A stretch of DNA of 48,149 nucleotides. Origin: an uncultured Prevotellaceae bacterium. GTDB lineage: Bacteria; Bacteroidota; Bacteroidia; Bacteroidales; Bacteroidaceae. How positions within the stretch are numbered: the first letter of the stretch is position 1; the number at the start of each line of letters is the position of its first letter. Shown here one piece after another: positions 1 to 8,735 of this stretch. A program made the translations under genes and the position numbers. The notes under the pieces are model-generated. The model worked only from the letters and a program-made list of their open reading frames with translations, was not told the origin of the DNA and did no database searches. The stretch spans positions 1 to 48,149 of the forward strand of contig CAMJFC010000014.1 of NCBI GenBank assembly GCA_946404865.1, in the 5' to 3' direction.

Positions 1-497
1 TCCTCAAACGGGTCGATATCTTCTTTGTTCACGGGCTTCATCTCAAGCACCACGTCACCGTACATCTGCACGAAACGACGGTAGCTGTCGTAAACAAAGT
101 GGGGGTTGTTGGTCTTCTTCACCATACCCTCTGCCACCTCGTCGTTCAAACCAAGGTTCAGGATGGTGTCCATCATGCCAGGCATAGAAGCGCGGGCACC
201 CGAACGGACCGACACGAGAAGAGGATTCTCCTTGTCGCCGAACTTCGAGTTCATCAGCACCTCAATGTGCTTCACGGCGGCCATGACATCATCGTTCAAC
301 AACTCCATAATCTTCTGCTGACCTACCTGATAATACTCATTGCAGCAGTCGGTTGTGATGGTGAAACCCGGAGGAACGGGAACCCCAATCAGGTTCATCT
401 CTGCAAGGTTTGCACCCTTGCCACCGAGTTCCTCACGCATCTTAGCATTACCTTCGGCTTTACCATTACCGAAGAGGTAAACTCTTTTTTCGCTCAT
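1..497 (-). CDS. ppdK: Pyruvate, phosphate dikinase, N-terminal part (runs off the window)
   Basis: This is the first 165 codons of pyruvate, phosphate dikinase, which interconverts pyruvate + ATP + Pi with phosphoenolpyruvate + AMP + PPi in the cytoplasm. The translation begins [16 protein letters not shown] and continues with [22 protein letters not shown] and [16 protein letters not shown], all typical of the PEP-synthase/PPDK nucleotide-binding domain. The next segment ([21 protein letters not shown]) also fits PPDK rather than PEP synthase. The ATG at 495-497 is the only good start; it lies about 45 bases downstream of a consensus promoter (543-574). The phosphohistidine and PEP-binding domains are outside the window. 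It is transcribed divergently from rlmD. Identification is firm; intactness cannot be judged. Confidence 0.95.
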   Translation of the reverse strand, partial: MSEKRVYLFGNGKAEGNAKMREELGGKGANLAEMNLIGVPVPPGFTITTDCCNEYYQVGQQKIMELLNDDVMAAVKHIEVLMNSKFGDKENPLLVSVRSGARASMPGMMDTILNLGLNDEVAEGMVKKTNNPHFVYDSYRRFVQMYGDVVLEMKPVNKEDIDPFE

Positions 498-542
498 AAT
501 TAGATTTGATGTTTTCAATTAGATTAGAAATATATATAGGTG

Positions 543-574
543 CAAATTTACATCAAAAATTGCAACCCGCCAAA
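543..574 (-). promoter_or_regulatory. Promoter for ppdK
   Basis: Read on the minus strand, TTTG (571-574) is followed by 20 bases and TAAATTTG (543-550). This matches the Bacteroidetes -33/-7 consensus and sits about 45 bases before the ppdK ATG. Confidence 0.7.
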
Positions 575-709
575 CCTTTTTGCGAAAAAATGCAATCCCT
601 TCGTTACATTTAATATCTTTTACGACATTGCAACTCGCCACCCAAGTCGTGACTTCGGCCGGCTCTCTTCTGCTAAATCCCCCTTGATGTGATTTTTTTC
701 GCGCTTTTC

Positions 710-740
710 TTTTCTACTTGTGAAAAATGTTGTATTTTTG
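710..740 (+). promoter_or_regulatory. Promoter for rlmD
   Basis: TATTTTTG (733-740) is a full -7 element; TTTT at 710-713, 19 bases upstream, is a near match to the -33 TTTG. Transcription should start near 746, so the in-frame ATG at 689 cannot be translated from this promoter and the ATG at 758 is favoured. Confidence 0.6.
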
Positions 741-757
741 TGCCACATTATTTTATT

Positions 758-2176
758 ATGGGAAGAAACAAGAAACCATTGCCTGTGCTGGAACATGTCA
801 CCATCACCGATTGCGCTGCCGAAGGAAAAGCGTTGGCCCGGGTGGACGACATGGTTGTCTTCGTGCCCTTCTGCGTTCCGGGAGATGTCGTCGATTTGCA
901 GGTGAGGAAGAAAAAACATAGTTACTGCGAGGCTGAGGTCATACGGTTCCATGAATATAGTCAGGTGCGTGAAACACCCATGTGCGCCCATTTCGGCATT
1001 TGCGGGGGATGTAAGTGGCAGAACTTGCCCTACAGCGAACAACTGAAGATGAAACAGCGGCAGGTGTTCGACCAGCTCTCGCGGATTGGGAAAATCACCC
1101 TGCCTGAGTTCCGGCCCATCCTCGGCTCGGTCAAAACGAGCGAATACCGTAACAAACTGGAATTCGGATGTTCCAACAGACGATGGCTCACTCGTCAGGA
1201 AGTGGAGCAGGGCGGGGAAATCGCAGAAAAGAACGCCATAGGATTCCATATCACGGGCGCTTTCGATAAGATTTATCCCATCGAGAAGTGCTGGCTCATG
1301 GACGATTTGCACAATCAGATACGCAACGCCATTCGTGACTATGCCATGCAGACGGGCATGTCGTTCTTTGACCTCAGAGCGCAGAAAGGACTGCTGCGTG
1401 ACATCATGATTCGCAACTCCAATACAGGTGAATGGATGGTGCTCATACAATTCCATTACGACGAACCGGATGATGAGCAAAAAGCGAAACTGTTGTTGCA
1501 GCATATCGCCGGGCTGTTCCCGCAAATCACATCGCTCCTCTACGTCGATAACCAGAAGTGCAATGATACTTTTGGCGACCTCGACATCCAGGTGTTCAGC
1601 GGCAATGACCATATCTTTGAGATGATGGAGGACTTGAAGTTCAAAGTGGGACCGAAAAGTTTCTACCAGACCAATACGGAGCAGGCCTACCATCTCTATT
1701 CCGTGGCAAGGGAGTTTGCCGGACTCACAGGCGGTGAGTTGGTCTATGACCTGTATACGGGCACGGGCACCATCGCCAATTTTGTTAGTCGCAAGGCGAG
1801 GAAGGTCATCGGCATCGAGTATGTGCCCGAGGCCATCGAAGACGCAAAGGTCAACTCGCAAATCAACGGCATCGATAATACGCTCTTCTTCGCCGGCGAC
1901 ATGAAAGACATCCTCACCGATGAGTTCATCGCTGTGCATGGGCGGCCTGATGTGATCATCACCGACCCGCCCAGGGCGGGGATGCACGCCGATGTGGTCA
2001 AGACCATCATCAATGCGGCTCCCAAACGCATCGTTTACGTCAGTTGCAACCCCGCCACGCAGGCACGCGACTTGCAACTGCTCGACGAGAAGTATGCCGT
2101 CATGGCCGTGCAACCCGTAGATATGTTCCCGCATACGCCACACGTGGAGAATGTGGTGCTGTTGCAGATCAAATAA
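758..2176 (+). CDS. rlmD: 23S rRNA (uracil-5-)-methyltransferase RlmD/RumA
   Basis: A 472-residue SAM-dependent RNA m5U methyltransferase of the RumA/TrmA family; RlmD methylates U1939 of 23S rRNA. A TRAM-like RNA-binding domain covers roughly residues 8-65. The 4Fe-4S ligands are visible as C76, C82 and C85 (CAHFGICGGC) plus C179 (EKCW), as in RumA. The methyltransferase domain shows DLYTGTGTI (SAM loop), TDPPRAGM and the catalytic region VSCNPATQARDL, whose Cys is the nucleophile. A longer reading from 689 is possible, but it would start upstream of the -7 promoter element, so I use 758. PP2C follows 20 bases later and may share the transcript. Bacteroidetes often carry several RumA paralogues, so the exact target base is inferred. 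Confidence 0.9.
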   Translation: MGRNKKPLPVLEHVTITDCAAEGKALARVDDMVVFVPFCVPGDVVDLQVRKKKHSYCEAEVIRFHEYSQVRETPMCAHFGICGGCKWQNLPYSEQLKMKQRQVFDQLSRIGKITLPEFRPILGSVKTSEYRNKLEFGCSNRRWLTRQEVEQGGEIAEKNAIGFHITGAFDKIYPIEKCWLMDDLHNQIRNAIRDYAMQTGMSFFDLRAQKGLLRDIMIRNSNTGEWMVLIQFHYDEPDDEQKAKLLLQHIAGLFPQITSLLYVDNQKCNDTFGDLDIQVFSGNDHIFEMMEDLKFKVGPKSFYQTNTEQAYHLYSVAREFAGLTGGELVYDLYTGTGTIANFVSRKARKVIGIEYVPEAIEDAKVNSQINGIDNTLFFAGDMKDILTDEFIAVHGRPDVIITDPPRAGMHADVVKTIINAAPKRIVYVSCNPATQARDLQLLDEKYAVMAVQPVDMFPHTPHVENVVLLQIK

Positions 2177-2195
2177 CTTCATTATATCAATCATC

Positions 2196-3719
2196 ATGAA
2201 AATTGACATTCTATCCCCACAGGCTATTTACGAAGTAGGAAAACGGTCGGGTCAGGAAGACGCCATCTTCCCCAAAATGGGTGAAGCGTCGGAACTGGAC
2301 AGCCTCTTTATCGTTTGCGATGGTATGGGCGGACATGAAAGAGGCGAAGTGGCCAGCGGCACCGTCACACAAGCCATGGCCGATTTCATCTTCCAAAATA
2401 CGTCGCCCGAGGAGCCCTTCACAGACACGTTGTTTGAACAAGCGCTTGAAGCGGCTTACCTGAAACTGGATGAAATAGATGATGGTGCGGCTAAAAAACC
2501 GGGCACCACTCTGACGTTCCTCTATTTCCACCGCAATGGTTGTACCGTGGCACACATCGGCGACAGCCGCATCTATCATGTCAGACCACAAGAGGGTAGG
2601 GTGCTGTACCGCTCGCGCGACCACTCTGTCGTCTATGACCTCTATCTCGCAGGAGAGATTGAGTTTGACGAGATGAACCGGCAACCCAACAAGAATATCA
2701 TCACCAAGGCGATGATGCCGGGCAAGGAGCAACGGCAGAAAGCCAATATCGTGCATATCGCTGATGTCAAACCCGGCGATTACTTCTACCTTTGCTCTGA
2801 CGGCATGCTCGAAGAGATGACCGATGGACAAATCGTTGAGATTCTGTCTTCCAATGCGACGGACGAGCAAAAGAAGAACAGGTTCATCGCAGAGACGAAA
2901 GAGAACAAAGACAACCACTCTGCTTATCTCATCCATGTAGATAAGGTGACCGCCGAACGCCGTGATGTCAACCTGCCCGACAATGAGGCGCAGATGATGG
3001 CGAAATCTGTCAGACGCGTGGACGTGGATGACGATGCCGTGGTGGTGCAACTGCAGCCCGAAGAGACGCAGACCACAACGAAAGGACAGGCACAAACCTC
3101 TCGGACAAGGTCTGCTCAATCCTCCAAAGCTGCCCAGAGCTACCAACCCGCTCAGACATCCAAATCTGAGGCTCGGGAGAATAGGACACGCCGCTCATTG
3201 CTCATTCCGATTATCACCACGGCGGCATTGTTGCTGATCCTCGCCGGTGTCTATTTCACTTGTAGCGGAAAAGACGAAAAAGCCGTGAAGAAAGACGAGG
3301 TGGCAACCGACACCGTGGCCGAACCCGTCAAGAAACCGGAGAGGGATACAATGAATATCGCTGGCGGTGAGGTGGGAAAGACCGCTCTACCTACTCCTAC
3401 GGACGGATTGCAGCAGCCCGAGCAGAAACAGCCCGAAGAAAAGAAAAAAGAGGAGCCGAAACCCGAGGAGGGGAACAACCCCGCTGCAGGCAATAACGAG
3501 GGCAACGCTCCAAGTGGAAATACCGATTCTACCACACCCGCCAACGGCTCGACAGGTGCCAATCCATCGACAGAACCTGTGGCAAATCCTGCAACACCAG
3601 TACAACAGGCGCCACCTGCCAACACTGACGTTGCACCCGCTAACACACCTACACCACAACCGGCACAACCCGCTTCTCCGGCACAGCCCGAACCAAAGAG
3701 TATTATTCCCGGTGAATAA
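2196..3719 (+). CDS. Membrane-anchored PP2C-type serine/threonine phosphatase
   Basis: A 507-residue protein. Residues 1-250 form a PP2C (PPM) phosphatase domain that removes phosphate from Ser/Thr using two metal ions. The metal-binding and core motifs are visible: SGQEDA, CDGMGGHERGE (41-51), AHIGDSRIY, LCSDGMLEEM and DNHSAYLIH. A single membrane helix lies near residues 333-355 (IPIITTAALLLILAGVYF). It is followed by about 150 residues rich in Pro, Glu, Lys and Asn. The phosphatase should therefore face the cytoplasm and the low-complexity tail the periplasm. The start at 2196 is chosen because the upstream alternative overlaps rlmD. No cognate Hanks-type kinase is in the window. Substrates are unknown. 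Family assignment is firm; physiological role is not. Confidence 0.88.
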   Translation: MKIDILSPQAIYEVGKRSGQEDAIFPKMGEASELDSLFIVCDGMGGHERGEVASGTVTQAMADFIFQNTSPEEPFTDTLFEQALEAAYLKLDEIDDGAAKKPGTTLTFLYFHRNGCTVAHIGDSRIYHVRPQEGRVLYRSRDHSVVYDLYLAGEIEFDEMNRQPNKNIITKAMMPGKEQRQKANIVHIADVKPGDYFYLCSDGMLEEMTDGQIVEILSSNATDEQKKNRFIAETKENKDNHSAYLIHVDKVTAERRDVNLPDNEAQMMAKSVRRVDVDDDAVVVQLQPEETQTTTKGQAQTSRTRSAQSSKAAQSYQPAQTSKSEARENRTRRSLLIPIITTAALLLILAGVYFTCSGKDEKAVKKDEVATDTVAEPVKKPERDTMNIAGGEVGKTALPTPTDGLQQPEQKQPEEKKKEEPKPEEGNNPAAGNNEGNAPSGNTDSTTPANGSTGANPSTEPVANPATPVQQAPPANTDVAPANTPTPQPAQPASPAQPEPKSIIPGE

Positions 3720-3745
3720 CCCTGACTTACCTTTTGGATACGTCC

Positions 3746-3775
3746 TTTAACTTCTTTAACTTCCGAAAGTTGAGT
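3746..3775 (-). repeat. Short copy of a dispersed GAAGTTAAA-unit element
   Basis: On the minus strand this reads ACTCAACTTTCG followed by two 9-base units GAAGTTAAA and then GGAC. The same 12-base head, unit and GGAC tail occur at 12471-12549 with seven units instead of two. It sits just upstream of the terminator at 3788. Confidence 0.8.
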
Positions 3776-3787
3776 TAAAGTAATTTA

Positions 3788-3812
3788 GGCGGTCAAAACG
3801 ACCGCCTTTTTT
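3788..3812 (+). terminator. Rho-independent terminator after the PP2C gene
   Basis: Perfect 7-bp stem GGCGGTC (3788-3794) / GACCGCC (3800-3806) with a 5-base loop and a T6 run (3807-3812). Confidence 0.9.
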
Positions 3813-3921
3813 GGTTGGCTAAAATAGCGTTCTCAGAACTCTTGGTCCTCTGAAATCCGTATAATTCCCATATTCCTAAAAAGTCATAGGGAAATTCCCC
3901 CTTTCCTGTAGGGATTTTTCT

Positions 3922-3952
3922 TTTGAACGCATGTCAGAACCCACTAACTTTG
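3922..3952 (+). promoter_or_regulatory. Promoter for the small His/Arg/Pro-rich protein
   Basis: TTTG (3922-3925), 19-base spacer, TAACTTTG (3945-3952): an exact Bacteroidetes promoter. An 11-base palindrome GGGAAATTCCC (3889-3899) lies 22 bases upstream of the -33 element and could be an operator. Confidence 0.75.
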
Positions 3953-3997
3953 CAGCATACAAAGTTGAATGATGTCAAACCCATAAAAAGTACAATT

Positions 3998-4282
3998 ATG
4001 AAACGGTATATTCTTTTACTCGCAACAGTTATCATGTTTGCCATGGCGGCAAATGCGGCAACCGACTTCCGTCCCAGACACCCGCGTTATCGCCATAACC
4101 ACTCCTTGCGATATGTGAGATTCGCACCACGCACATGTCCCGCTTGTGCCTTCATCGCCAGACACCATGGCATGCGTCCCACGCCGCCGCCACCGCCACG
4201 CCATCACGCGCCGGCACCCAGACACCACCGTCCGGCGGCACATCCCAGACGACACCATAAAGCATATCGGTATAGAAGATAA
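3998..4282 (+). CDS. Small secreted His/Arg/Pro-rich cationic protein, function unknown
   Basis: A 94-residue protein. The first 20 residues (MKRYILLLATVIMFAMAANA) form a clean Sec signal peptide with an AxA-type cleavage site. The mature part of about 74 residues holds 12 His, 17 Arg and a run of five Pro but only one acidic residue. It contains a single CPAC (CxxC) motif in the middle and repeated RHH/PRHH groups. The start at ATG 3998 is about 40 bases after a consensus promoter, which supports expression as an independent gene. It is followed by a strong hairpin terminator. I recognise no family. The composition suggests binding of metal, or of polyanions such as LPS, but nothing shown here proves either. 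It is isolated from its neighbours. Confidence 0.75.
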   Translation: MKRYILLLATVIMFAMAANAATDFRPRHPRYRHNHSLRYVRFAPRTCPACAFIARHHGMRPTPPPPPRHHAPAPRHHRPAAHPRRHHKAYRYRR

Positions 4283-4334
4283 TCTTAGATGTACTCAGCC
4301 AACCAAAAACTACGAATAAGTCCCATGAACAAAG

Positions 4335-4370
4335 CAATCGCCGCTCATTTTCGAGCGGCGATTGTTATTT
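4335..4370. terminator. Bidirectional terminator between the small secreted gene and carB
   Basis: A 12-bp perfect stem CAATCGCCGCTC (4335-4346) / GAGCGGCGATTG (4353-4364) with a 6-base loop. T-rich sequence follows on the plus strand and TTTGTT on the minus strand, so it can serve both converging genes. Confidence 0.85.
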
Positions 4371-4389
4371 GTTGATGTATGCGTGGTTA

Positions 4390-7300
4390 TTAACTGACGT
4401 ATTCCTGCCAACTCTTCACAGGAATATCCTCTAACTTCATCGCGCAGAATGCCTCAATAAAGGCTTTAGCCAAGCGCACGTTGGTCATCAGAGGGATATT
4501 GTGGTCGATGGCTCCACGGCGGATACGGTAACCATTGGTTAACTCGCGCTTGCTGTGGTTCTTCGGAACATTGATAATCAAATCGAAACGGTGGGCGGCA
4601 ATCATGTCCATCACATTGTTGTCACCTTCCTCGTCGGGCCAGCTCACGGCTGTTGCCTTCACACCGTTCTCGTTCAGGAACTTAGCGGTGCCGGCGGTGG
4701 CGTAAATCTCGTAACCCTTTTGCACCATCAGGCGGCTTGGCTCCAACAGGTCGACCTTACCTTTCACACCACCCGAAGAGATGAGCACGTTCTTCTTCGG
4801 CAGACGATAACCCGTGGCAATCAGCGCGTTCAGCATGGCCTCGTTGAGGTCGTCGCCCAGGCAACCCACCTCGCCGGTAGATGACATGTCAACACCCAGA
4901 ACGGGGTCGGCATTCTGTAAGCGGGCGAAGGAGAACTGCGATGCTTTCACGCCGATGCGGTCGATGTCAAACTCGCTGCGGTCGGGCTGACTGTATGGGG
5001 CGTCGAGCATGATGCGGGTGGCCGTCTCGATGAAGTTGCGCTTCAAAATCTTACTCACAAACGGGAACGAACGCGAGGCACGCAGGTTGCACTCAATCAC
5101 TTTCACCTGACGGGCTTTCGCCAGGAACTGGATGTTGAACGGACCGCTGATGTTCAGCTCTTTCGCTATCTTGCGGGCTATCTTCTTAATCTGGCGGATG
5201 GTCGAGAAGTAGATGTGCTGCGCGGGGAACACCATGGTGGCGTCGCCAGAGTGGACACCGGCATACTCAATATGCTCAGAGATGGCGTATTCCACCACTT
5301 CGCCCTTGTCAGCCACAGCGTCAAACTCAATCTCTTTCGTCTCCTGCATGAACTGCGACACCACCACGGGATAGTCCTTGCTCACCTCGGTGGCCATCTT
5401 CAAGAAACGCTCCAATTCTTCGTAACTGTAGCATACGTTCATGGCAGCACCGGAGAGCACGTAGGAGGGACGCACCAAAACGGGGAAGCCCACTTGCTCC
5501 ACAAACTCTTTGATGTCGTCGAACGAGGTGAGGGCACGCCAGGCGGGTTGGTCGATGCCTAACTTATCGAGCATGGCGGAGAACTTATCGCGGTTCTCGG
5601 CACGGTCGATGTCAACAGGCGAGGTTCCTAACACGGGCACACCCTGCAAGTGCAGTTTCATGGCCAGGTTGTTCGGTATCTGTCCGCCGACGCTCACAAT
5701 CACACCGCGTGGCTGTTCCAAATCGATGACATCGAGCACGCGCTCCAACGACAATTCGTCGAAATACAGGCGGTCGCACATGTCGTAGTCGGTCGAGACG
5801 GTCTCGGGGTTGTAGTTAATCATGATCGACTTATAACCCAGTTTGCGGGCAGTGTTGATGGCATTCACCGAGCACCAGTCAAACTCCACCGACGAACCGA
5901 TGCGATAGGCACCGGAACCCAGCACCACCACCGATTTCTCATTCTTATAATAGTCAATGTCGTGACCGCTCACGGCGTAGGTCATATACAGGTAATTGGT
6001 CAACTCGGGATGTTCGCTGGCCACCGTGTTGATGCGTTTCACTGCGGGCAGGATGCCACGCTGCTTGCGTTGGCGGCGCACTTCTAAATTCTCCTTCACC
6101 ATGTTGCCTTTCGCGGGTTTCAACACGAAACGGGCAATTTGGAAGTCACTGAAGCCTGCGGCTTTCACCTCGCGCAGGAAGTCATCGCTCAGGTCTTCCA
6201 CACGGTTGTATTTCTGCAATTCGTGTTTCAAATCCACGATGTGTTTCAGACGTTCCAAGAACCACTTGTCTATCTTGGTCAGCTCTTCTATACGCTCTAC
6301 GGTGTAGCCCTCTTCCAATGCCTGGGCGATGGCGAAGATACGCAAGTCGGTCGGGTTCGACAACTCTTCTTCGATATTGTCAAAACGGGTGTGGTCGTTG
6401 CCCACAAAACCGTGCATACCCTGGCCAATCATACGCAGACCTTTCTGAATCATCTCCTCAAATGAACGGCCGATAGACATGATTTCGCCCACCGACTTCA
6501 TCGACGAGCCAATCTGACGGCTCACACCGGCAAACTTGGTCAAATCCCAACGGGGGATTTTGCAAATCATGTAGTCCAGCTGAGGTGCCACATAGGCGGA
6601 GTTGGGCGTGCCCATCTCACCGATCTGGTCGAGGGTGTAACCCAAAGCAATCTTCGCGGCCACAAAAGCAAGGGGATAGCCCGTGGCTTTAGAGGCCAAG
6701 GCAGATGAACGGCTCAGACGGGCGTTCACCTCGATGATGCGGTAGTCGTTGGTCGTGGCATTAAAGGCAAACTGGATGTTGCACTCGCCCACAATGTTCA
6801 AGTGACGGACGCACTTGATGGAGAGCTCTTGCAACATCTTCACTTGGTCGTCGGTCAGCGAACAGGTGGGGGCCACAACGATAGATTCGCCCGTATGGAT
6901 GCCCAGCGGGTCGAAATTCTCCATCGAAGCGACGGTGAAACAGTGGTCGTTGGCATCGCGTATCACCTCAAACTCAATCTCTTTCCAACCTTTCAGCGAT
7001 TCCTCAACCAATATCTGGGGGGCAAAGGTGAAGGCACTCTCTGCCAATTCCACAAACTTCTTCTCGTCGGGACAGATGCCGGAACCAAGACCGCCCAAGG
7101 CATAGGCCGAACGGATCATTACGGGGTAACCAATCTTGCGGGCGGCTGCCAACGCATCGTCCATCGTCTCTACAGCCTGGCTCACCGGGGTCTTTAAATC
7201 GGCCTCGTCCAGTTTCTTCACAAACAAATCGCGGTCTTCGGTGTCCATGATGGCTTCCACGGAGGTGCCCAGCACTTGAACGCCGTATTTCTCCAAGGTG

Positions 7301-7611
7301 CCATTCAAGTGAAGCTCTGTGCCGCAGTTCAACGCTGTCTGTCCGCCAAAGGCCAACAGAATGCCGTCAGGCTGCTCTTTCTTGATAATCTCAGTCACGA
7401 AATGGGTCGTCACTGGCTGAAAATACACTTTGTCGGCAATACCCTCAGAGGTCTGAATCGTTGCGATGTTCGGATTCACAAGCACAGAAGAGATGCCTTC
7501 TTCACGCAAGGCTTTCAAGGCCTGCGAACCTGAATAGTCAAACTCACCTGCCTGTCCGATTTTCAGCGCGCCGGAACCTAAAACCAGCACTTTGCTTAAT
7601 TTCTTTGTCAT
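4390..7611 (-). CDS. carB: Carbamoyl-phosphate synthase large subunit
   Basis: A 1073-residue protein, the usual CarB length. It makes carbamoyl phosphate from ammonia (delivered by CarA), bicarbonate and two ATP for pyrimidine and arginine synthesis. The start is canonical (MTKKLSKVLVLGSGALKIGQ) and the two homologous ATP-grasp synthetase halves are both visible. The first carries GGLGSGICPDEKKF and IEVNARLSRSSALASKATGYPLA. The second begins at VVVLGSGAYRIGSSVEFDW and carries IECNLRASRSFPFVSKIL. The C-terminal MGS-like allosteric domain (VLISSGGVKGKVDLLEPSRL onward) is complete. carA is not adjacent; the upstream neighbour is a divergent ABC ATPase gene, so carB is a single-gene unit here. 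Its leader contains two hairpins (7635-7665). Confidence 0.97.
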   Translation of the reverse strand: MTKKLSKVLVLGSGALKIGQAGEFDYSGSQALKALREEGISSVLVNPNIATIQTSEGIADKVYFQPVTTHFVTEIIKKEQPDGILLAFGGQTALNCGTELHLNGTLEKYGVQVLGTSVEAIMDTEDRDLFVKKLDEADLKTPVSQAVETMDDALAAARKIGYPVMIRSAYALGGLGSGICPDEKKFVELAESAFTFAPQILVEESLKGWKEIEFEVIRDANDHCFTVASMENFDPLGIHTGESIVVAPTCSLTDDQVKMLQELSIKCVRHLNIVGECNIQFAFNATTNDYRIIEVNARLSRSSALASKATGYPLAFVAAKIALGYTLDQIGEMGTPNSAYVAPQLDYMICKIPRWDLTKFAGVSRQIGSSMKSVGEIMSIGRSFEEMIQKGLRMIGQGMHGFVGNDHTRFDNIEEELSNPTDLRIFAIAQALEEGYTVERIEELTKIDKWFLERLKHIVDLKHELQKYNRVEDLSDDFLREVKAAGFSDFQIARFVLKPAKGNMVKENLEVRRQRKQRGILPAVKRINTVASEHPELTNYLYMTYAVSGHDIDYYKNEKSVVVLGSGAYRIGSSVEFDWCSVNAINTARKLGYKSIMINYNPETVSTDYDMCDRLYFDELSLERVLDVIDLEQPRGVIVSVGGQIPNNLAMKLHLQGVPVLGTSPVDIDRAENRDKFSAMLDKLGIDQPAWRALTSFDDIKEFVEQVGFPVLVRPSYVLSGAAMNVCYSYEELERFLKMATEVSKDYPVVVSQFMQETKEIEFDAVADKGEVVEYAISEHIEYAGVHSGDATMVFPAQHIYFSTIRQIKKIARKIAKELNISGPFNIQFLAKARQVKVIECNLRASRSFPFVSKILKRNFIETATRIMLDAPYSQPDRSEFDIDRIGVKASQFSFARLQNADPVLGVDMSSTGEVGCLGDDLNEAMLNALIATGYRLPKKNVLISSGGVKGKVDLLEPSRLMVQKGYEIYATAGTAKFLNENGVKATAVSWPDEEGDNNVMDMIAAHRFDLIINVPKNHSKRELTNGYRIRRGAIDHNIPLMTNVRLAKAFIEAFCAMKLEDIPVKSWQEYVS

Positions 7612-7634
7612 TGTTTGGGATTTTTTACGAATAA

Positions 7635-7690
7635 CCGATTGAATCGGAGGTGTTCTTACACACCTTCTTGTTAATTCGGCTGCAAAAGTA
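7635..7690 (-). promoter_or_regulatory. carB -7 element and leader with two hairpins
   Basis: On the minus strand TACTTTTG (complement of 7683-7690) is a plausible -7 element. The leader that follows can fold into AGGTGT/ACACCT (7648-7653 with 7660-7665, 6-base loop) and then the 13-base palindrome CCGATTGAATCGG (7635-7647), ending 23 bases before the ATG. No clear -33 was found. Whether the hairpins regulate carB is unknown. Confidence 0.45.
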
Positions 7691-7795
7691 CAAAAAAACT
7701 GCCAATTATTCCCGTCACCACATCTTTTTTATTCCTTTTTTTTCTTAAAAAGTAAACAATTGTAATCTTGCGAACGCGTTTTCGTATATTTTGTG

Positions 7796-7803
7796 TATTT
7801 TTG
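7796..7803 (+). promoter_or_regulatory. -7 promoter element for the ABC ATPase gene
   Basis: TATTTTTG fits TAnnTTTG and lies 22 bases before the ATG at 7826. It overlaps the alternative upstream start at 7793, which argues against that start. The -33 match is poor. Confidence 0.45.
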
Positions 7804-7825
7804 CAACGTTTTTAAGCTTTTTACT

Positions 7826-8614
7826 ATGAATTCGCAAGCAACGATCATTATTCGAGAACTGACGATTGGCTATCGTTTGCACGCAAGGCAACAGAAGGTG
7901 GTGTCGGAGAAAATGAACGCTTCGCTGATGCCTGGACAGATGACGTGTCTGATTGGAACGAACGGTGCCGGCAAATCTACGCTCATGCGCACCCTCGCTG
8001 GTTTCCAAAAACCATTGGCGGGGGACGTCGTGCTGATGGACAAAAATATGAAGGATTATACGGACAGGGAACTGGCCAAACTCATCGGAGTAGTGCTCAC
8101 TGAAAGGGTGGACGTCAGCAATATGTCGGTCACGGAGATGGTGGCGCTCGGGCGCTCGCCTTATACGGGGTTCTGGGGAAGGCTCAACGACGAGGACCGC
8201 CAAATCGTTGACGATGCAGTTCAGATGGTGGGCATCACACATCTGGCCGGGAGGATGATACAGACGCTGAGTGATGGCGAACGACAGAAAGTGATGATTG
8301 CGAAGGCATTGGCTCAGCAGACGCCGGTCATCCTCTTAGACGAGCCTACGGCGTTTCTCGATTACCCCTCTAAGGTCGAGGTGATGCAACTCCTCAAACA
8401 TCTCAGTCGCGAGGCGCAAAAGACTATCATGCTGTCCACCCACGACTTGGAACTCGCACTTCAAATGGCCGACACGCTCTGGCTCATGGGTGCTAACGGA
8501 GAACTCCATATCGGTTCTCCTCATGATTTAGCTACTCATGGCCAACTCTCCCAACTCATTGAGCGCGAAGGTATCGTCTTTGACCGAAACAACCTCACCA
8601 TCAAAGTGTCTTAA
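7826..8614 (+). CDS. ABC transporter ATP-binding protein, FecE/BtuD type
   Basis: A 262-residue ABC ATPase. Walker A (GTNGAGKST), Q-loop region, signature LSDGERQK, Walker B VILLDEPTAFLD and the H-loop STHD are all present. The stretch ALGRSPYTGFWGRL is typical of FecCD-type importers for iron siderophores, haem or cobalamin. Such ATPases normally sit beside a FecCD permease and a binding protein, but neither is in the window: carB lies upstream on the other strand and a convergent gene lies downstream. It is therefore an orphan ATPase that may pair with a permease elsewhere. I chose ATG 7826 over 7793 because the latter overlaps the -7 promoter element. Family is firm; the substrate is inferred only from subfamily resemblance. 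Confidence 0.88.
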   Translation: MNSQATIIIRELTIGYRLHARQQKVVSEKMNASLMPGQMTCLIGTNGAGKSTLMRTLAGFQKPLAGDVVLMDKNMKDYTDRELAKLIGVVLTERVDVSNMSVTEMVALGRSPYTGFWGRLNDEDRQIVDDAVQMVGITHLAGRMIQTLSDGERQKVMIAKALAQQTPVILLDEPTAFLDYPSKVEVMQLLKHLSREAQKTIMLSTHDLELALQMADTLWLMGANGELHIGSPHDLATHGQLSQLIEREGIVFDRNNLTIKVS

Positions 8615-8690
8615 CTGAGTCCAAAAGGGGAGGGGGAGTGCGAAACCTCGATGCGGGGGCAATTAGTGATTACACACCCATCTCAAACAA

Positions 8691-8720
8691 AAAAGCACCT
8701 CAAAAACGAGGTGCTTTTTA
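8691..8720. terminator. Bidirectional terminator between the ABC ATPase and zinc-ribbon genes
   Basis: Stem AAAAGCACCTC (8691-8701) / GAGGTGCTTTT (8708-8718) with a 6-base loop. A-run on the left and T-run on the right serve both converging genes. Confidence 0.85.
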
Positions 8721-8735
8721 TTTGGAAGATGAAAA

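Noticed and set aside
620..2209. A 529-codon open frame antisense to rlmD
   Set aside because: It lies opposite a clear methyltransferase gene, matches no family and arises from codon bias.
2211..3146. A 311-codon open frame antisense to the PP2C gene
   Set aside because: No recognisable domain; the opposite strand encodes a complete phosphatase.
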